From positions 62,001 to 126,000 of the forward strand of contig JANYKN010000154.1 of NCBI GenBank assembly GCA_025361565.1: DNA of 64,000 nt. Direction: 5' to 3'. Positions within the stretch are counted from its first letter, which is position 1. Every line of letters begins with the position of its first letter. Origin of the DNA: Bacteroidota bacterium (lineage in GTDB: Bacteria > Bacteroidota > Bacteroidia > Bacteroidales > NBLH01). Positions 63,895-64,000 of the stretch are shown here, piece after piece. The position numbers and the translations under genes were made by a program. The notes beneath the pieces were generated by a model. It saw only the letters and a program-made list of their open reading frames with translations. It did no database searches and was not told the origin of the DNA.

Positions 63895-64000
63895 CTATGC
63901 AATTGAATCGATAATCGCATTTAACGTGCCACTTGGGCGCATTGCTTTGTTTGCCAATTCAATATTTGGCTTGAAATAACCACCAAGATTCACTGGCTTA
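63895..64000 (-). CDS. icd: Monomeric NADP-isocitrate dehydrogenase, C-terminal end (truncated by window edge)
   Basis: The last 34 codons before TAG at 63895-63897 read [38 protein letters not shown](Y/F)xP...AMRPS.T(L/F)NA is the diagnostic C-terminus of the monomeric (about 740-residue) isocitrate dehydrogenase that makes 2-oxoglutarate and NADPH. Reading frame is open to the window edge. The call rests on this short but distinctive tail. Confidence 0.85.
   Translation of the reverse strand, partial: KPVNLGGYFKPNIELANKAMRPSGTLNAIIDSIA

Overview
This window comes from a Bacteroidota (Bacteroidetes) chromosome, most plausibly a Bacteroidales/Marinilabiliales-type environmental bacterium. 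DNA is AT-rich and genes lack Shine-Dalgarno sites. Many promoters match the phylum's -33/-7 consensus (TTTG, then TAnnTTTG). Several gene orders are typical of the phylum: the MoxR-DUF58-BatA-BatB-BatC-BatD-BatE operon, folP-cdaA divergent from DUF1599-DoxX-tpiA, and recF divergent from TPR-ribH. I see no rRNA, tRNA, CRISPR array or intact insertion sequence.

Layout. 1-3040: end-truncated threonine aldolase, a tiny winged-helix protein, a DEAD-box helicase and a DDAH-like amidinohydrolase. 3041-4133: a non-coding stretch holding four tandem copies of a complete small transcription unit (operator-like array, promoter, about 80-90 nt transcript, intrinsic terminator). 4134-7129: atypical SDR, DUF1294 protein, PflX-type radical SAM protein. 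7367-14012: two large sensor kinases, the first split by a single-base change in an A8 run. 14016-20615: ABC-F protein, CASTOR/POLLUX-like channel, zinc-ribbon protein, GH13 glucosidase.

20956-28730 is an accessory island: three paralogous 63-residue HTH regulators (one degenerating), an orphan protein resembling the C-terminal domain of MurD, an unknown membrane protein, a phage-repressor-like HTH protein and a 1020-residue NACHT NTPase with pentapeptide repeats that is a candidate bacterial NLR-type immune protein.

29232-45327 is mainly housekeeping: MscS channel, c-di-AMP synthase CdaA, FolP, TpiA, RsmE, TruA, a PAS/GAF kinase, RecF and RibH. 45388-48179 holds a beta-helix secreted protein, a MITE-like inverted-repeat element and an orphan methyl-accepting protein. 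48372-57405 is the Bat operon. 57706-64000: lipoprotein, dicarboxylate symporter, rpsF-rpsR-rplI, dnaX, ferritin and the last codons of monomeric isocitrate dehydrogenase.

The best candidate for something undescribed is the four-copy small-RNA array at 3190-4105. Each promoter is preceded by four TTAA boxes at exactly 10-bp spacing and the promoter geometry is identical in all four copies. The NACHT island, including the MurD-like orphan domain, is second.
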